Shown here: piece by piece, positions 44,732 to 53,400 of the stretch | Numbering within the stretch: position 1 is the first letter of the stretch | Layout: each line of letters starts with the position of its first letter | Source: Ferirhizobium litorale | Lineage (GTDB): Bacteria; Pseudomonadota; Alphaproteobacteria; Rhizobiales; Rhizobiaceae | Direction: 5' to 3' | Length of the DNA stretch: 64,000 bases | Assembly (NCBI GenBank): GCA_030028905.1 | Contig: JALDYZ010000014.1 | Coordinates: 62,001-126,000, forward strand | Position numbers and translations under genes: made by a program | The notes under the pieces: generated by a model | What the model was told of the DNA's origin: nothing | Databases searched by the model: none | The model's input: the letters and a program-made list of their open reading frames with translations, nothing else

Positions 44732-45946
44732 CTATGCCGCGAGAAGTTCGTCGGCTGGTCCGAAGAATTCGTAGTGTATCCGGTCCGGTCCAACGCCTGC
44801 ACGTGTCAGGCCGCCAACCAGCGCGCTGAGGAAGGGTTTGGGACCGCAGAGGTAGAAATCGGCGGACTCCAAAGGCGTATTTTGCGTCAGCCAGTCGACC
44901 GAAATCAGGCCATCGTGGTCGTGCGAATACCCTGCGGCATCGGTTTCGGCCGGTTCGCTGTAGAAGGTCCGTACGGCGATGCGGCCGTGGCCATTCGCCA
45001 GCGACCGGACGTGGCGGTCCATCGCATGGGTATTGCTGTTGAGCGCCCCATGCACGAAATGCGCCTCCAGTTCGGGATACTCCGCGGCAATCGCTTCGAT
45101 CATGCTCACCATCGGCGTGAGCCCGACGCCGCCCGACAACAGCACGACCGGGCGATTGGGTTCATCAGGGAGATAGAAGTCGCCCGCCGGCGGCGTGACC
45201 TGCAGAACGGTGCCCGCTTCCGTATGATCGTGAAGATAGATGGAACCGCCCTGTCCGTTGGCTTCACGCTTGACCGAGATCCTATAGTATTCGTCGTTGG
45301 GGCCGCAGGAGATCGAGTAGTTGCGCTTCACCAGTGTGCCGTCCGGAAGTTCGAGGCGGAAGGTGAGGTATTGTCCTGGTTTGTGCCTGACGACCGCGCC
45401 GCCATCGGTTGGGCGCAGGACGAAGGACGTCACCACCTCGCTTTCCTTGATCTTTTCGGCGATGGTGAAGGAACGCCAGCCATTCCACCCGCCGGTCCTG
45501 GCTTCCAGATCGATACGGATGTCGACTTCGCGGCCGATCAGGATGTCGGCCAGGAACCAGTAGGCCTCCCCCCAGGCAGCCAATAACTCCGGAGTTGCGG
45601 CCGGCCCGAGTACGTCGGCGATCGCGGCAAGCAATGCCTTGGCAACATAGGGGTAGTGCTCGGGCAGGATGTGATAGCCGATATGCTTGTGGGCGATGCG
45701 CTCGACCACCGGCCCCAGCGCGCCGAGGTTGTCGATGTTCTGGGCATAGGCGAGAATGGCCCCGGCCAGCGCCTTGACCTGAGAGCCGCTTTCGCCCTGG
45801 TTGGCGTGGTTGAACAATTCACGGATATGGTCGTCCTGGAAGAGTATCGAGTACATGCGTTTCGTGATGTCCGTTCCATTGGCGGCGAGCGCTGGAACGC
45901 TTTGCTTCACAAGCTCGATGGTGCTTGGGGAAAGAGGTTTGGGCAT
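44732..45946 (-). CDS. hmp: flavohemoglobin (NO dioxygenase)
   Basis: A 404-residue three-domain protein. N-terminal globin domain (1-140) with KRMYSILFQDD (B10 Tyr) and ERIAHKHIGYHI (proximal His); FAD domain (150-260) with RNYSISCGPND; NAD domain (265-400) with VVLLSGGVGLTPMVSMIEA and FYLCGPKPFL. It oxidises NO to nitrate with O2 and NADH. It lies 16 bp after the truncated globin gene and is probably regulated by NsrR, encoded divergently. Confidence 0.96.
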   Translation of the reverse strand: MPKPLSPSTIELVKQSVPALAANGTDITKRMYSILFQDDHIRELFNHANQGESGSQVKALAGAILAYAQNIDNLGALGPVVERIAHKHIGYHILPEHYPYVAKALLAAIADVLGPAATPELLAAWGEAYWFLADILIGREVDIRIDLEARTGGWNGWRSFTIAEKIKESEVVTSFVLRPTDGGAVVRHKPGQYLTFRLELPDGTLVKRNYSISCGPNDEYYRISVKREANGQGGSIYLHDHTEAGTVLQVTPPAGDFYLPDEPNRPVVLLSGGVGLTPMVSMIEAIAAEYPELEAHFVHGALNSNTHAMDRHVRSLANGHGRIAVRTFYSEPAETDAAGYSHDHDGLISVDWLTQNTPLESADFYLCGPKPFLSALVGGLTRAGVGPDRIHYEFFGPADELLAA

Positions 45947-45962
45947 CGCATTGTCCTTTCGT

Positions 45963-46631
45963 TCAAGAATGTAGATTTGCCGGCTTCCGGTCGTAGAACT
46001 CGATCTTGAGTGCGACGGGACCGATAAGTTCGAGGTAGTGGGGGGTTTCCGGCGCGATCACGCCGGGATTTTCCGGGTTGAGAACGACGGCGAGCGCTTT
46101 GTCCTGCTCCAGGTATCGGACGGCGCCGAGCCTGATGCGGATCACCCCCCAGGTTCCCGCCTTGAGGCTATGGGTGCTGAGCAAGGGCGCCGGGATCGTG
46201 CTGTCACTGAATTCGGCAGTCATCTTGTAGGGACGCGCAACGGCATCCTCTTTGACGGAAGATGTACCTGTCGGTCGGCTGCCCAGAACAGCAGCCGATA
46301 GCCGCGCGGCGATGCGCGCCGCCTTGGCCTGCATTGCCGCTGCAACAGGCAGCGGCAAGAGTTCGTCGGTGGTCATGCGCCATAACTCGAGCCACCGGGC
46401 GAACATTTCCGGGCGGATCAGATGCGCGTGGATCGAATGCATCGAAACGGGATTGCCCTTGTAGCGACCACTTATCAGCAAGACCGACGACCAGAACTCG
46501 CCAAGGCGCTGAAGGTGTTCGTCCCAGTCCGCGACCACAGCGAAGACCGGCCCCAGTAGATCATCGGCCCGAACGCGCTCATAGAATTTGTCCAGGACCT
46601 CGGCGATCTGTTTTTCATCAAGCATGTCCAT
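45963..46631 (-). CDS. group III truncated hemoglobin fused to a DUF1971 (TehB/YeaR-like) domain
   Basis: 222 residues. Residues 1-115 are a group III truncated globin (DKFYERVRADDLLGPVF; HSIHAHLIRPEMFARWLELW). Residues about 130-220 are a DUF1971 cupin-like domain (STHSLKAGTWGVIRIRLGAV; PGVIAPETPHYLELIGPV; KIEFYDRKP) like E. coli YeaR, itself NsrR/NO-controlled. Fusing the two suggests a joint role in NO or nitrosative stress. First gene of the hmp operon, facing nsrR across four AGATGCAT-type half-sites. Confidence 0.85.
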   Translation of the reverse strand: MDMLDEKQIAEVLDKFYERVRADDLLGPVFAVVADWDEHLQRLGEFWSSVLLISGRYKGNPVSMHSIHAHLIRPEMFARWLELWRMTTDELLPLPVAAAMQAKAARIAARLSAAVLGSRPTGTSSVKEDAVARPYKMTAEFSDSTIPAPLLSTHSLKAGTWGVIRIRLGAVRYLEQDKALAVVLNPENPGVIAPETPHYLELIGPVALKIEFYDRKPANLHS

Positions 46632-46648
46632 TCGTCGTCTCCTTAAAC

Positions 46649-46704
46649 ATGCATCTGTAATGCATCTATTACATCTGCAGAAAACATGCTACCCATATGC
46701 ATCT
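46649..46704. promoter_or_regulatory. cluster of four AGATGYAT half-sites, probable NsrR operators
   Basis: On the plus strand ATGCATCT occurs at 46649-46656, 46660-46667 and 46697-46704, with TTACATCT at 46669-46676. They lie between the divergent globin and nsrR genes. Known NsrR sites pair AGATGYAT half-sites. Repeats spaced about 10-11 bp would place proteins on one face of the helix. Confidence 0.65.
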
Positions 46705-46737
46705 TTTTCGAACGGTCTTTTTGACGCAGGGTGAACG

Positions 46738-47160
46738 ATGAGGCTGACGCGCTACACCGACTACGCCATTCGGGTGCTGGTTTTCCTTGGCGCGCGCGAA
46801 GGCGAGCTATGCTCGATCCGCGAGGTCGCCGAGACCTTTTCGATTTCGCAGAACCACCTGATGAAAGTGGTTCAGGATCTCGCCAACGCAGGCTTCATAG
46901 AGACCGTGCGCGGCAGGGGCGGTGGGATCCGGCTTCACAAGCCCGCCGACAGCATCAACCTCGGAAAGTTGCTGCGGCACACCGAGGGCCTGACGGAACT
47001 GCTCGAATGTTCGCAGTGTCTGGTTTCGCGCGCTTGCGGGATGCCGCCAATTCTCTCGGAGGCGACGAGCGCCTTCGTGGCGGTGTTCGACAAGTACAGC
47101 GTGGCGGACCTCGTGCGCCGCAAGGCGGATTTGCGGGCACTTCTGCAGTCGGCCGCATGA
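46738..47160 (+). CDS. nsrR: Rrf2-family NO-sensing repressor NsrR
   Basis: A 140-residue Rrf2 regulator: winged helix (RLTRYTDYAIRVLVFLGA; SISQNHLMKVVQDLANAGFI; GRGGGIRLHKPA) and cluster-binding Cys C91, C94 and C100 (ECSQCLVSRACGMPP), the NsrR spacing. The Fe-S cluster senses NO; its loss releases the divergent globin genes. Start ATG 46738 has AGGGTGA upstream. Confidence 0.93.
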   Translation: MRLTRYTDYAIRVLVFLGAREGELCSIREVAETFSISQNHLMKVVQDLANAGFIETVRGRGGGIRLHKPADSINLGKLLRHTEGLTELLECSQCLVSRACGMPPILSEATSAFVAVFDKYSVADLVRRKADLRALLQSAA

Positions 47161-47194
47161 CCCGCGTTCGAACACGGAAGGACCGGATGTCACA

Positions 47195-48451
47195 ATGCGG
47201 GTAGCCATGCATACCTTTGGCACGCGAGGTGATGTTCAACCCTACGTGGCTTTGGCACAAGAGCTTTCCAGGCACGGGCACAGCGTGCAGCTTGCGGCTC
47301 CGATCCAGTTTGAAAGCCTGGTTCGCGAGCGTGGTATTTGCTTCTCGCCGCTGCCCGGAGAGATACTCGCACTGCTCGATACACCGGAAGGAAAGGCCGC
47401 GATCGCTGGGGGACACGGGTTCAGCGCCGGTCTCGCCCTTCTGAGACATGTCCGGCCACTCATGTGGCACTTGCTCGACGAGGAATGGCGAGCCGCGCAA
47501 TCCTTCCTGCCAGACGCGATCGTCCACCACCCGAAGTCGATTGCCGCCCCGCACATGGCTGAGGCCCTCGGTTGCCCATGTATCCTGGCATCACCCTTGC
47601 CTGGCTTCACGCCAACCTCGGACTTTCCCAGTCCCATGCTGCCGTTCAGGGACCTAGGCCCCCTCAACCGTTTCAGCCATGTCGCAGCCATCCGGGGCGC
47701 CGATTTTCTGTTCGGCAAGATGATCGGGCTATGGCGCAAGGAGAGTCTCGGCCTGGCACGCAGCCGGACCCGGGCGGGTGCCACTCGCACAGGCACGATC
47801 TACGCCTATAGTCCAAAGGTTGTGCCAGTTCCTTCGGACTGGGGCGACGACGTGCTGGTCAGTGGCTACTGGTTTCTCGACGACGAGGGCTGGCAGCTTT
47901 CGGACGCGCTGAAAACTTTCCTCGGCGACGGCGAACCGCCCGTCTATGTCGGCTTCGGCAGCATGCCTGGCATCGATCGGGATCGAATGACTGCCACTGT
48001 GATCGAAGCGCTCGCACGCACCGGAAAGCGCGGCTTGTTGGCGAGCGGCGGCGGCGCACTCAGTTCCGTCGGCTCGTTCCCACACGTCCACTTCGTTCGC
48101 GACGTCCCGCATGGCAGGCTGCTCCCGGAAGTGCATTCGATGATCCATCATGGTGGCGCCGGAACCACGGCCGCAGGCCTGCGCGCCGGCAAACCGATGA
48201 CCGTATGCCCGTTCTTCGGCGATCAGCCCTTCTGGGGACGCCGCGTCGCGGATCTCGGTGTAGGACCGCGGCCACTGGATCGACGAAACCTTTCGGTGGA
48301 GGGTCTGTCGGCAGTGATCGTGGCGATGGATGATCCACATATGCGCAGGCGAGCCGCCGCTCTTGGCACCGGGATCAGAGAAGAAGACGGCATTGGGGCC
48401 GCCACAAGATTTATCGAGAACATTGCCGGCGGATCTCCGAAAAGATCCTGA
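47195..48451 (+). CDS. glycosyltransferase, GT1 family (sterol/MGT-like)
   Basis: A 418-residue GT-B fold enzyme. N-terminal MRVAMHTFGTRGDVQPYVALA is the hallmark of sterol/lipid and macrolide-type GT1 enzymes; the nucleotide-sugar binding motif is HHGGAGTTAAGLRAGKP (about residues 323-339), followed by FFGDQPFWGRRV. Likely transfers a hexose to a lipid-like or small hydrophobic acceptor. No partner pathway gene is adjacent. The ATG is 12 bp after AAGGA. A terminator overlaps its stop. Confidence 0.88.
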   Translation: MRVAMHTFGTRGDVQPYVALAQELSRHGHSVQLAAPIQFESLVRERGICFSPLPGEILALLDTPEGKAAIAGGHGFSAGLALLRHVRPLMWHLLDEEWRAAQSFLPDAIVHHPKSIAAPHMAEALGCPCILASPLPGFTPTSDFPSPMLPFRDLGPLNRFSHVAAIRGADFLFGKMIGLWRKESLGLARSRTRAGATRTGTIYAYSPKVVPVPSDWGDDVLVSGYWFLDDEGWQLSDALKTFLGDGEPPVYVGFGSMPGIDRDRMTATVIEALARTGKRGLLASGGGALSSVGSFPHVHFVRDVPHGRLLPEVHSMIHHGGAGTTAAGLRAGKPMTVCPFFGDQPFWGRRVADLGVGPRPLDRRNLSVEGLSAVIVAMDDPHMRRRAAALGTGIREEDGIGAATRFIENIAGGSPKRS

Positions 48452-48455
48452 TTTT
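48431..48455 (+). terminator. intrinsic terminator overlapping the end of the glycosyltransferase gene
   Basis: GGATCT-CCGAAA-AGATCC followed by TGATTTTT; the stop codon TGA (48449-48451) lies directly after the stem. Confidence 0.75.
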
Positions 48456-48571
48456 TGAAGGCCTCAGGTCTGGCGATCGTCACCTCGCACAATCACAGCT
48501 GCCGGCCTTGCATCCACTTTCCCGGAATACTCTGGCCGGATTTGCAAACAAAATCTGACGGATGCTTGTCT

Positions 48572-48599
48572 TTGACGGAAAATTACTGAATTATACATT
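48572..48599 (+). promoter_or_regulatory. candidate promoter of the TRAP-amidase operon
   Basis: TTGACG (48572-48577), a 16-bp spacer, TACATT (48594-48599), about 47 bp before the binding-protein ATG. Moderate match only. Confidence 0.4.
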
Positions 48600-48645
48600 G
48601 GCAGAACAAGGGCATTGGGAGTGCCCGTCTGGTTGGGAGGAAGCA

Positions 48646-49779
48646 ATGAAAGCACAGGAAGACGGAACTGTTTCACGCCGTTCGTTTCTTGCGAAAGGCG
48701 TTATGGCTGGCGGCGCGGTAGCGGCCGGCAGCCTGGCGGCACCTGCCGTACTGGCGCAGGCCCCCGTGGTCATGAAGATGCAGACCTCATGGCCTGCGTC
48801 GGACATCTGGATGGACTTTGCCCGCGAATACACCACCCGCGTGGAGGCGATGTCGGGCGGCCGACTCAAAATCGACCTACTGCCGGCTGGCGCCGTAGTT
48901 GGCGCATTTCAGGTGCTCGACGCCTGCAACGACGGTGTTCTGGACGCTGCGCATTCGGTGCCGGTCTACTGGTACGGGAAGTCCAAGGCGGCGTCGCTCT
49001 TCGGCACCGGCCCCGTCTTTGGCGGATCGGCGACGACGATGCTGGCCTGGTTCAATGCAGGCGGCGGCGCGGAGTACTATCGCGAACTCACGCAGGATAT
49101 CCTCGGCCTCAACGTGGTCGGTTTCCTCGGCTTCCCGATGTTCGCTCAGCCGTTCGGCTGGTTCAAGAACGAAGTGAACACGGTTGCCGACATTCAGGGC
49201 TTCAAGTACCGAACCGTCGGATTGGCGGCAGACCTGATGCAGGCCATGGGCATGTCCGTGGCGCAACTGCCGGGCGGTGAAATCGTGCCGGCGATGGAAC
49301 GGGGCGTCATCGACGCCTTCGAGTTCAACAACCCCTCCTCCGACATGCGCTTCGGAGCCCAGGATGTCGCCAAGAACTACTACCTTTCGTCGTATCACCA
49401 GGCATCGGAAAGCTTCGAGTTCCTTTTCAACAAGGACTTCTACGACGATCTTGATCCAGACCTGCAGGCGATCCTGAAATACGGTGTCGAAGCGGCATCG
49501 ACGGCAAACACTGCATCGGCCATGGACAACTATTCGGCGGACCTCTTGAAGCTGCAGGATGGTGGCGTCACCATACGTCGCACTTCTGGCGAAATTCTCG
49601 ATGCGCAGATCAAGGCATGGGACGGGCTTATCGCCGAACTGGAAAAGGATGCCTTCATGAAGAAGGTCCTCGACAGCCAGCGGGCATGGGTGGAGCGTGT
49701 CACTTACTATGAGTTGATGAACTCGCCGGACTATGCGCTCGCCTATCAGCACTATTTCCCGGGCAAGCTTTCGCTCTGA
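48646..49779 (+). CDS. TRAP transporter substrate-binding protein (DctP family)
   Basis: A 377-residue periplasmic protein with a twin-arginine signal (SRRSFLAKG at residues 10-18, hydrophobic core, cleavage near VLAQA). The mature part is DctP/TAXI-like (MQTSWPASDIW; PAGAVVGAFQVLDACNDG; PGGEIVPAMERGVIDAFEF). It binds a carboxylate or related ligand for the downstream membrane subunits. ATG 48646 follows GGGAGGA; the frame is open 28 codons further but contains the promoter. Confidence 0.92.
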   Translation: MKAQEDGTVSRRSFLAKGVMAGGAVAAGSLAAPAVLAQAPVVMKMQTSWPASDIWMDFAREYTTRVEAMSGGRLKIDLLPAGAVVGAFQVLDACNDGVLDAAHSVPVYWYGKSKAASLFGTGPVFGGSATTMLAWFNAGGGAEYYRELTQDILGLNVVGFLGFPMFAQPFGWFKNEVNTVADIQGFKYRTVGLAADLMQAMGMSVAQLPGGEIVPAMERGVIDAFEFNNPSSDMRFGAQDVAKNYYLSSYHQASESFEFLFNKDFYDDLDPDLQAILKYGVEAASTANTASAMDNYSADLLKLQDGGVTIRRTSGEILDAQIKAWDGLIAELEKDAFMKKVLDSQRAWVERVTYYELMNSPDYALAYQHYFPGKLSL

Positions 49780-49860
49780 TCGAGGCAAGCTGGGTCATTG
49801 AGATCCCGGCGGGTGTACCGTCCGCCGGGTTGCTTTTCGCCAACAGAGAAGTGCGCTTCC

Positions 49861-50442
49861 ATGGTTTCCTTTATCCGCTTCGCAGACGCCATGTCAGCGT
49901 GGTTCGGCAAGGCCTTCGCGTGGCTCATCGTGCTGATGACCTTCGGCACGGGCTACGAGGTCTTTGTCCGCTACGTGCTGAACAGCCCTACCCCCTGGGC
50001 GCTCGATGTTTCCTTCATCATGTACGGTACGCTCTTCATGATGGGCGGGGCCTACACGCTCTCGCGGGGCGGACATGTGAGAGGCGATTTCCTCTACAGG
50101 CTATGGAAACCGCGAACACAGGCGAAGGTTGACTTCATTCTCTATCTCTTCTTTTTCTTTCCTGGCGTTACCGCCCTCATTCTTTCCGGCTGGAAGTATG
50201 CCTCGCGCTCCTGGCAATACGGCGAGGTCAGCGTCAACAGCCCGGCGGGAATCCCGATATTCCAGTTCAAGACGGTGATCGTCGCCGCGGGGCTGCTCCT
50301 GTTCGTTCAGGGCATCGCCCAGCTGTTCCGCTGTGTCCTGTGCATGCGCGACGGATACTGGCTGGCCGCCGAAGAGGATGTCGAGGAGACAGAGAAACTG
50401 CTCGTGAAGGAGCACCAACACGAGCAGGAGCCTCGCCCATGA
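49861..50442 (+). CDS. TRAP transporter small permease (DctQ family)
   Basis: A 193-residue membrane protein with four helices (WLIVLMTFGTGYEVFVRYVL; FIMYGTLFMMGGAYTL; DFILYLFFFFPGVTALIL; TVIVAAGLLLFVQGIAQLF) and a charged C-terminal tail (EEDVEETEKLLVKEHQHEQE). It joins DctM in the inner membrane. ATG 49861 fits family length; an open frame 21 codons longer is not conserved in type. The stop overlaps the DctM start (ATGA). Confidence 0.9.
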   Translation: MVSFIRFADAMSAWFGKAFAWLIVLMTFGTGYEVFVRYVLNSPTPWALDVSFIMYGTLFMMGGAYTLSRGGHVRGDFLYRLWKPRTQAKVDFILYLFFFFPGVTALILSGWKYASRSWQYGEVSVNSPAGIPIFQFKTVIVAAGLLLFVQGIAQLFRCVLCMRDGYWLAAEEDVEETEKLLVKEHQHEQEPRP

Positions 50443-51857
50443 CCGATCCCCAGGTCGCCTTGTTCATGCTGGGCATTTTCATCCTGATCGTTTTTCTCGG
50501 CTTTCCTATCGCATTCAACCTCATGGCGCTCGGCATCGGCTTTGGCTACTTCGCCTATTACGATCCAAACCGCATGTGGCGCGCCTACAACCGTCTCGAC
50601 GAAACGGCGGGATGGTGGGAGAGCGCCAGATTGTGGGTGGAGGGCCTTTTCAACAACCGCATCTTCGACCTCTTCGTCAACCAGACCTACACGGTGATGT
50701 CGAACGAGGTACTGACCGCGGTGCCGCTGTTTCTTTTCATGGGCTACATCGTCGAGCGCGCCAACATCGTCGATCGCCTCTTCACCACACTCAATGTCGC
50801 CTCCAAGAACGTGCCGGGCTCGATGGGCGTCGCTGCCCTGATAACCTGTGCGCTATTTGCAACCGCAACCGGGATCGTCGGGGCTGTGGTCACACTGATG
50901 GGCCTTCTGGCGCTTCCGGCCATGCTGAAGGCGCGCTACGACCAGTCCTTCGCGGCTGGGATCATCTGCGCCGGCGGCACGCTTGGCATCCTGATCCCGC
51001 CGTCGATCATGCTGATTGTCTATGCCGCAAGTTCCGGCGTCTCGATCGTCAAGCTCTATGCCGGCGCCCTGCTGCCCGGTCTGACGCTGGTCGGCCTCTA
51101 CCTCGTCTATGTGGTCGGCCGCTCCATTCTCCAGCCTTCGGTGGCACCGCGTCCGACAGCAGCGGAGGTGCCCGATTTGCCGCTCGTCAAGATCTTGACG
51201 ATGCTGGTCGTATCCTTCTTTCCGCTGGCCTTCCTCATTCTGGCCGTGCTCGGGTCCATCCTCTTCGGACTTGCCACGCCGACGGAAGCCGCATCGATCG
51301 GCGCGTTGGGGGGGATGTTGCTTGCCGTCGCATATCGGGCGATGACCTGGCAGCGGCTCAGGGAAAGCGTTTACCTGACGGTCAGGACGACGGCCATGGT
51401 GTGCTGGCTCTTCGTCGGTTCCTATACGTTCTCGTCGGTGTTTTCCTACCTTGGTGGCGAGCAGGTCATATCGGAGTTCGTCCAGAGCCTCAATCTGACA
51501 CCCTTCCAGTTCCTCCTTCTCGCCCAGCTCATCATCTTCCTGCTGGGCTGGCCGCTGGAATGGTCGGAGATCATCATCATCTTCGTGCCGATCTTCCTGC
51601 CGCTGCTGGGATTGTTCGACATCGATCCCCTGTTCTTCGGCATTCTGGTGGCGCTCAATCTGCAGACCTCGTTCCTCACGCCGCCGATGGCAATGTCGGC
51701 CTACTACCTCAAGGGGATAGCGCCACCAGATGTGCGCCTGACACAGATCTTCGCAGGCGTCCTGCCCTACGTCGGAATGGTGTTCATCGCCATGGCACTG
51801 ATGTACGCGTATCCGCAAATCGTCTTCTACCTGCCGGAGCAGCTCTATGGCCGCTGA
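50439..51857 (+). CDS. TRAP transporter large permease (DctM family)
   Basis: A 472-residue membrane protein with about 12 helices, the ion-coupled carrier of the TRAP system (PLFLFMGYIVERANIVDRL; FAAGIICAGGTLGILIPPSI; ATPTEAASIGALGGM; LTPPMAMSAYYLKG). It couples Na+ or H+ to solute uptake. The C-terminus overlaps the amidase start by 11 bp, implying that transport and hydrolysis are produced together. Confidence 0.93.
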   Translation: MTDPQVALFMLGIFILIVFLGFPIAFNLMALGIGFGYFAYYDPNRMWRAYNRLDETAGWWESARLWVEGLFNNRIFDLFVNQTYTVMSNEVLTAVPLFLFMGYIVERANIVDRLFTTLNVASKNVPGSMGVAALITCALFATATGIVGAVVTLMGLLALPAMLKARYDQSFAAGIICAGGTLGILIPPSIMLIVYAASSGVSIVKLYAGALLPGLTLVGLYLVYVVGRSILQPSVAPRPTAAEVPDLPLVKILTMLVVSFFPLAFLILAVLGSILFGLATPTEAASIGALGGMLLAVAYRAMTWQRLRESVYLTVRTTAMVCWLFVGSYTFSSVFSYLGGEQVISEFVQSLNLTPFQFLLLAQLIIFLLGWPLEWSEIIIIFVPIFLPLLGLFDIDPLFFGILVALNLQTSFLTPPMAMSAYYLKGIAPPDVRLTQIFAGVLPYVGMVFIAMALMYAYPQIVFYLPEQLYGR

Positions 51858-53199
51858 TCCGTCGATCACAGCAATGGAAGCGGTGATCCTCCGCCAGCGC
51901 ATCGCGACCGGATCCCTGACTGCTTTGGAGGTAGCGGAGGCGTTCCTCGCGAATGTCGCTGAGCGTGAACCACAGGTCGGCGCATGGGCTTTTCTGGACG
52001 CTGAATATGTGCTCAATCAGGCTCGATCCCTCGACGCCTATCGTGGGACCGGGCGCCCTCTCGGCCCCCTGCATGGCATCCCCGTCGGATTGAAGGACAT
52101 CATCGACACTTCAGGAATGCCAACGGAGAACGGCACTGTTGTCGACAAGGCCCGCATGCCAGCCAAGGATGCCGCGGTGGTTCGCCGGCTGAAGGCGGCC
52201 GGTGCCGTCATCATGGGCAAGACGAAGACCACGGAACTCGCCTATCTCGAGCCCGCCGTCACGCGCAACCCGCATCATCCGGATCATACGGCAGGTGGAT
52301 CCTCGGTCGGTTCAGCGGCGGCGGTTGCCGCCGGCATGGTGCCGCTGGCGATCGGCACGCAGACAGGCGGATCGGTGGTGCGCCCTGCCTCCTATTGCGG
52401 CGTTGTGGGCTACAAGCCGAGCTTCGGCATGATCTCGCGGGCGGGCATCCTGGCGCAGTCACCTTCCCTGGATACGGTTGGCGTTTTTGCCCGCAGCATG
52501 GCGGACGCCGCACTCCTTGCGGATGTACTCTGCGGTGATGATCCCGAAGACCGTTCCACTGTGCGGGCACCTCCACCGCAGTTGCTGGAAAGGGCGCAAT
52601 CAGATGCTCCGGTCGCCCCGGCGTTTGCCTTCGTGCGCACGCCGTTCTGGCAAAGCGCCGAGCCCGGGATGCAAGCCGGCATGGAGGAGGTCGCCGCGCT
52701 ACTGGGAGAGCATTGCTTCGAAGCGGAGTTGCCGCCCGCATTTGGCGAGGCGCTCGCCATCCGCGAGACGATCAATCTCGCCGAGATGTCGAAATGCTAC
52801 CATCGCTACACGCTCCACGGCGAGTCCAGTTTGTCCGAGACAATACGGCGCGCCCTGAAGCGCGGAAGCGAGATCCCAGCACGGGACTACATTGCCGCGC
52901 TCGATTGGCCGGATGTGCTCAATGCCGGGCTCTGGGCGATTTTCGGGCGGTGCGACGCCATCCTGACGCCTGCCGCACCCGGCCCTGCGCCCGCGGATCG
53001 CGGCACGACGGGGCCGTCCACCTTCAACGGGATGTGGACGCTATGCGGACTGCCGACGATAACCTTGCCTATTCTATCGGACGAGAGTGGCATGCCCATG
53101 GGAGTACAGCTCGTCGGTCGTCGCGGTGATGACGGTCGGCTGCTTCGAACAGCCAACTGGCTTCTCCGTTTCCTCGGCGTGCCACGAAGGGAGAAATGA
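51847..53199 (+). CDS. amidase (amidase signature family)
   Basis: A 450-residue cytoplasmic amide hydrolase with a Ser-cisSer-Lys triad: K83 (GLKDIID), the cis-Ser in AGGSSVGSAAAVAAG (about 152-153) and nucleophile S176 (GTQTGGSVVRPA). Because its gene overlaps dctM, its substrate is likely the amide imported by the TRAP system, giving ammonium and a carboxylate. Substrate not identifiable from sequence. The short spacing to the next small gene makes a five-gene operon. Confidence 0.92.
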   Translation: MAADPSITAMEAVILRQRIATGSLTALEVAEAFLANVAEREPQVGAWAFLDAEYVLNQARSLDAYRGTGRPLGPLHGIPVGLKDIIDTSGMPTENGTVVDKARMPAKDAAVVRRLKAAGAVIMGKTKTTELAYLEPAVTRNPHHPDHTAGGSSVGSAAAVAAGMVPLAIGTQTGGSVVRPASYCGVVGYKPSFGMISRAGILAQSPSLDTVGVFARSMADAALLADVLCGDDPEDRSTVRAPPPQLLERAQSDAPVAPAFAFVRTPFWQSAEPGMQAGMEEVAALLGEHCFEAELPPAFGEALAIRETINLAEMSKCYHRYTLHGESSLSETIRRALKRGSEIPARDYIAALDWPDVLNAGLWAIFGRCDAILTPAAPGPAPADRGTTGPSTFNGMWTLCGLPTITLPILSDESGMPMGVQLVGRRGDDGRLLRTANWLLRFLGVPRREK

Positions 53200-53200
53200 G

Positions 53201-53359
53201 ATGCGAAACATGACGCTTGCCGCCTTTGCCTTCGCAGTACTCGTCGCCTTTCTCGGCATACTCTTGTGGAAGGTCTTCCGCATAGACCTGACCATCATCG
53301 TCGCGCTGGCGGCTGGCATGGCCTTCTACGATTTCTTTCTCTACCGGCGAGGCCGCTGA
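53201..53359 (+). CDS. small two-helix membrane protein (52 aa)
   Basis: 52 residues, almost entirely two membrane helices (TLAAFAFAVLVAFLGILLW and LTIIVALAAGMAFYDFFLY) with a basic end YRRGR. It starts one base after the amidase stop, with GGGAGAA upstream, so it is real and the last gene of the TRAP-amidase operon. Function unknown; it might stabilise or regulate the transporter. Confidence 0.7.
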   Translation: MRNMTLAAFAFAVLVAFLGILLWKVFRIDLTIIVALAAGMAFYDFFLYRRGR

Positions 53360-53400
53360 ACGACTACGGCTCATGCGAACTGGCGGCAGCGCGGCAGAAC

